DNA of 64,000 nt from Mytilus trossulus (Eukaryota; Mollusca; Bivalvia; Mytilida; Mytilidae), in assembly GCF_036588685.1 (NCBI RefSeq), contig NC_086376.1, forward strand, positions 11,113,911 to 11,177,910, written 5' to 3'. Of the stretch, positions 60,746 to 64,000 are shown piece by piece. A model generated the notes under the pieces. It was not told the origin of the DNA, ran no database searches, and saw nothing but the letters and a program-made list of their open reading frames with translations. The stretch's first letter is position 1. Each line of letters opens with the position of its first letter. The position numbers and the translations under genes were made by a program.

Positions 60746-61978
60746 GAGAGGACAACCCCTCTTTACACCTCCATTCAGCCGTTTGATAGTCGTTGAGTTC
60801 AATTGTTTTACTACATTGTTATTTTAAACTGATGATAGCACAGTCAGGATTCTACCGCGTCAAAATTATATAATTCGCAATGCTGCCACATGATTTTCAA
60901 TCGTGAAAAAATGAAAGTTACTTTTGGGAGGAGGCGCTATCAATTTAGGTCCGGAAAACCTATAAATTTATCTAAATGTCATTGTTACGATCATACCATG
61001 GGAATTGTATTGTGTATTGTAAAAGACGAGTGTTTCCAACACTAACCAAATTCTATTAAGATATTTCATCGAACAGCAAACTGTCAGAGGTTGAGGACTA
61101 CTTATTCTCTATTTCACACACATTGAATGATTTTAAAAAAAAAGGCATAAAAAAGATCCCATGACGATTAAATAAAGTCTGTCGTCAAGGGCTTTCATTA
61201 AAAGATAAGAAGGTGTCAGTGTCCGACTTTTCTTTTATTACATTTCATGAATAAAATAGTTGATATGCTTAAATTTTATTAAAGAAACCGAGTAAACAAT
61301 ATAGAAAGGAAATACATCTTAAGGTTTAACATTTTTAATAGCCCGAAGTTGTTTTTGTTTGTTTTTCAAACATACTAGATGTTGTTAATACTCAAAATAG
61401 AGGTATTTCATTTAACCATCCAATTTTGGGAACTGTGAATTTTCAATGTAATTATATCAAAATATAGTCGAAATACAAGATAATTATGTAATCTGAAACA
61501 TATTTTGACTAAATCAAAATATAGTCGAAATACAAGATAATTATGTAATCTGAAACATTTTTTATCTATACGTTTTTTTAAATTTTTTAATTTTTTTTTA
61601 TCAAAGATGCCAAGTTTGACAGAGCAATCAAGCTAAACACGCCTGAACGTATGAAGGTATACCACTTTTATCTATTCAAATATTTTTTTCGAGGGAAAAT
61701 GCACAAATTAATGCTTCAAAAAGGTGAATCGTGTATCTTCCTTTTGATGTATTAGGTTGAAATAAATGCCTGTGTGTCACCAGACTATTGAAACAGATGT
61801 AAACAATTCAATGAATATAACTAATTGGTAAGTTTTTACCTTATCTAATAAAGGGTTCCATTTTGTTTTTTAAGTTTTGGTTTTAACTGGATATCAACCA
61901 GTATGCCCTTAATGATAATCGCGTGTATTTAGTTCGTGACCAATATAAGAAGTGAACATGGAAAAGATAAGAAACCAC
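60746..61978. other. Intergenic upstream of the 12-cysteine peptide gene
   Basis: No gene was seen. Two exact 46-bp copies of ATCAAAATATAGTCGAAATA... lie at 61456-61501 and 61513-61558, 57 bp apart. Confidence 0.45.
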
Positions 61979-61985
61979 TTATATA
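61979..61985 (+). promoter_or_regulatory. Possible TATA box of the 12-cysteine peptide gene
   Basis: TTATATA lies 62 bp before the ATG at 62047, leaving about 30 nt for transcription start plus a short leader. It is plausible by position and sequence only. Confidence 0.35.
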
Positions 61986-62046
61986 CTACGACATTAGGTG
62001 ACAATCTATCACTAACCATTTCGCATACTGTTAGCAAAGTCTTAAC

Positions 62047-63571
62047 ATGAGAACCGCCATTGTTTTCGTTGTTTGCTTAATTGGTAAGTGCAATTAACTT
62101 ACATGTGACCTGTTCTGTTAAGGAACAGGAATGAATTCCGACTTCAGGCCAGATACACATATTCTTATGAATTCTATTGGACATGTTTTATTGCCAACAT
62201 TAAGTATTCGGAAAATAATGTGGTGGAGACTTTCGCCATTTCTGTTACAAGAAATATGATATTTTGAGTTTAATTTTCCAAGGTATCAGTTATTTACGTA
62301 CATATATTATTGGTTATAAGAAGATGTGATATAAGTGCCAATGAGACAACTCTCCATCACAGTCACAATTTGTAAAAGTAAACCATTTGCCATGATTAAT
62401 ACTAAGCATTGCATACAGCTGGGCGCCTTGTATTGTACATGCTAACCTAGAATGTGTTGTCCAAGATCCGTAATCTGTAGTCAATAATGATACTCTTTCA
62501 CACTAAGTAATGAAGACACTATTGTGCATTTGGAACGGATATAATTAATGTTATGATAATACATAGACACTTTGCATCGGCAAACTGATTCGAAATTGTG
62601 ACCGTAAATCTGTACAATTTCCAATGATTTTTTTTGATTTTTTTCATATATTTTATTAAGTTGTTGCACTCATTATTGTATAACTTTGAACTTTGATTAC
62701 AAAAAAAAAAGACATTGAACTCTTAAAATTCACCGAAGTAAACACCGCGTACATTTTGTATATTAGAAAATGGTAATGGGATAAATTACACCGTTTATTT
62801 AAGTTTTCTTTTATATCATATTCCATGTTTATATTACTTGAACCGGGAACATAATTGCGTCCTTCCATTTTATATTCATAGTACAATATATTTCTAACTC
62901 TTACAATTTATATTTTTTAATGAAAGAAGAGCACTCCAAGATTTTTTTTATTAAATTGTGTTTTACAGCATATGTTACCGCAGAGACATGTTCAGGCAAC
63001 AATAACTTGGACACACAGTGCTCCCATCTCACTTGTGATCAGGGATGGCATTTGGCCTGTAATAGTGGACAATGTACTTGTGTTCAAAACACCGCAAACG
63101 GTAAGTTTGGAAAACTTGTTTTAGAAAAAATAATTCAATTATAATACATGTAAATTTTATTATTATGTTTCCTGGCTTGGAATATATGTAATTTCACGTT
63201 TTCATCGAATAAAGTCTTGTCTGTTTAAAAACGTGAAACAGCAGTCCACAAATTTCTACTTAAACAACTGTTGAGCATCACGAGTCGAACTACACACCTG
63301 GTTTTAACTATGACGCCCGACAGGGTAAACAATATCTGCTTTACCAGGGGCACATGTAATAAAAACAACAACAAACGCGACACAACGTTTACAAAATTTG
63401 GGTTAGTGAGAATTGCGGCCTTAGTCTTTGCATTTAAACCTTATAGTTTACATATTTTAATAAATTGCAGCTTGTACTACTAAAGCAGAGTGTGATGCAG
63501 TTTCTAACTGGGATTGTCCAATGAACCGTCGCCATTGCATTGATGGTACATGCAGGTGCACCAGATTCTAG
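62047..63571 (+). CDS. Secreted 12-cysteine peptide, probable Cvsi-like serine protease inhibitor (89 aa)
   Basis: Exons are 62047-62083, 62969-63100 and 63471-63571 (TAG). Both introns are phase 1 with GGTAAGT donors and CAG acceptors; the coding total is 270 nt. Exon 1 and the start of exon 2 encode a signal peptide (MRTAIVFVVCLIGAYVTA), with likely cleavage before ETC. The mature chain of about 71 residues has 12 cysteines, six in exon 2 (from ETCSGNN to QCTCV) and six in exon 3 (ACTTKAECD, WDCPM, HCIDGTCRC). The two exons look like two related six-cysteine modules, each ending in C.C. Size, count and the CxC endings fit the Cvsi-type bivalve protease inhibitors (peptidase inhibitor family I84), secreted against subtilisin-like proteases. 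A Cys-rich antimicrobial peptide is the alternative. AATAAA is at 63659. Confidence 0.75.
62328..62395 (+). repeat. Short dispersed repeat (GATGTGATATAAGTGCCAATG)
   Basis: GTGCCAATGAGACAACTCTC, CATCACAGTCACAATTTGTA is shared with 48186-48260. It lies in intron 1 of the peptide gene. Confidence 0.55.
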
Positions 63572-63658
63572 TTTACTTGGACCTCGAATGAAAGAAAATC
63601 ATTACCGATCATTCATTCATCTTTATCTGTTACCTAACATATTTCGAATTAGAGAACG

Positions 63659-63664
63659 AATAAA
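63659..63664 (+). terminator. Polyadenylation signal AATAAA of the peptide gene
   Basis: AATAAA lies 88 bp past the TAG of the 12-cysteine peptide gene, the usual place for a 3' end signal. Confidence 0.55.
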
Positions 63665-63764
63665 GATGTCACAATATGTTTTTCTTTTTCAAAAAAATAT
63701 TTCCAATATTGATTTAAAACCTCAGCAAAGTACATACACTATATATATATTTTTTTGTAGCACT

Positions 63765-63997
63765 TCGATGTTTCTGTTGTTTCCTTGTTTTTCTCCTGTA
63801 TTTGATGTGTTTTCCTCAGTTTATTTTTAACCCTAATTTGTTTTTTCTCCATCGCTTTATGACTTTCGAACAGCGGTATTCTATTGTTGCCTTTGTTTCA
63901 ACCGTTAGAGAATATTTTCAATAAAATTTAAATCAAATACTTATGAAGTGAAAAGCAAAAAAAGCATAGCTTATCTTCCTGCTTTCGCATCATTTGT
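63765..63997 (+). repeat. Dispersed repeat (TTTCGAACAGCGGTATTCTAT family, copy 2)
   Basis: Same order of blocks as 60520-60745, moderately diverged, running to the end of the window. The 96-codon open frame at 63540-63830 overlaps the last exon and this repeat and is not a gene. Confidence 0.7.
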
Positions 63998-64000
63998 TAT

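Noticed and set aside
62920..63144. 74-codon uninterrupted frame beginning at 62920
   Set aside because: It is exon 2 of the peptide gene read into both flanking introns; the spliced three-exon model explains all 12 cysteines.

Overview
This window is animal nuclear DNA: AT-rich, with short GT-AG-spliced exons in long introns and very many dispersed repeats. Repeat families that I associate with mussel genomes, a 12-cysteine Cvsi-type protease inhibitor gene and the gene content point to a bivalve mollusc, most likely a mussel (Mytilidae). The species cannot be fixed from sequence alone, and nothing bacterial, organellar or viral is visible.

Layout. (1) 297-2494: a 2.2 kb mobile element made of two almost identical 451-bp direct repeats around a non-coding core, with a possible 4-bp target duplication. 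(2) 2571-4834 (+): the last four exons of a FANK1-like ankyrin gene whose 5' part lies outside the window. (3) 4835-12595: intergenic, with a large imperfect palindrome and a dispersed repeat. (4) 30962-12596 (-): a complete-looking 13-exon HEAT-repeat gene, probably HEATR4, coding for 1,250 residues with every splice phase consistent. One 5' splice site has been amplified into a 12-copy, 58-bp tandem array, and its introns hold SINEs, MITEs and other repeats. (5) 33.2-36.3 kb: a broken LINE copy, a perfectly bounded 89-bp MITE and a second decayed LINE fragment. (6) 37160-37924 and 40998-42155 (+): two neighbouring intronless paralogues of a protein family I do not recognise; this is the most interesting coding novelty. 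(7) 42-48 kb: repeats, a 21-bp perfect hairpin and a possible orphan signal-peptide exon. (8) 47921-57864 (+): a complete five-exon glycine N-acyltransferase-like gene (317 residues), with a 23-copy 57/55-bp minisatellite in intron 2. (9) 58-62 kb: intergenic repeats. (10) 62047-63571 (+): a three-exon secreted 12-cysteine peptide, probably a Cvsi-like serine protease inhibitor.

The genes do not form an operon or obvious pathway. FANK1 and HEATR4 are known or suspected ciliary/testis-type genes in other animals (background knowledge), GLYAT is a detoxification enzyme family, and the inhibitor is a likely defence or digestive secreted factor. All exon boundaries were worked out by hand from splice signals, phase continuity and protein similarity; no alignment or expression data were available.
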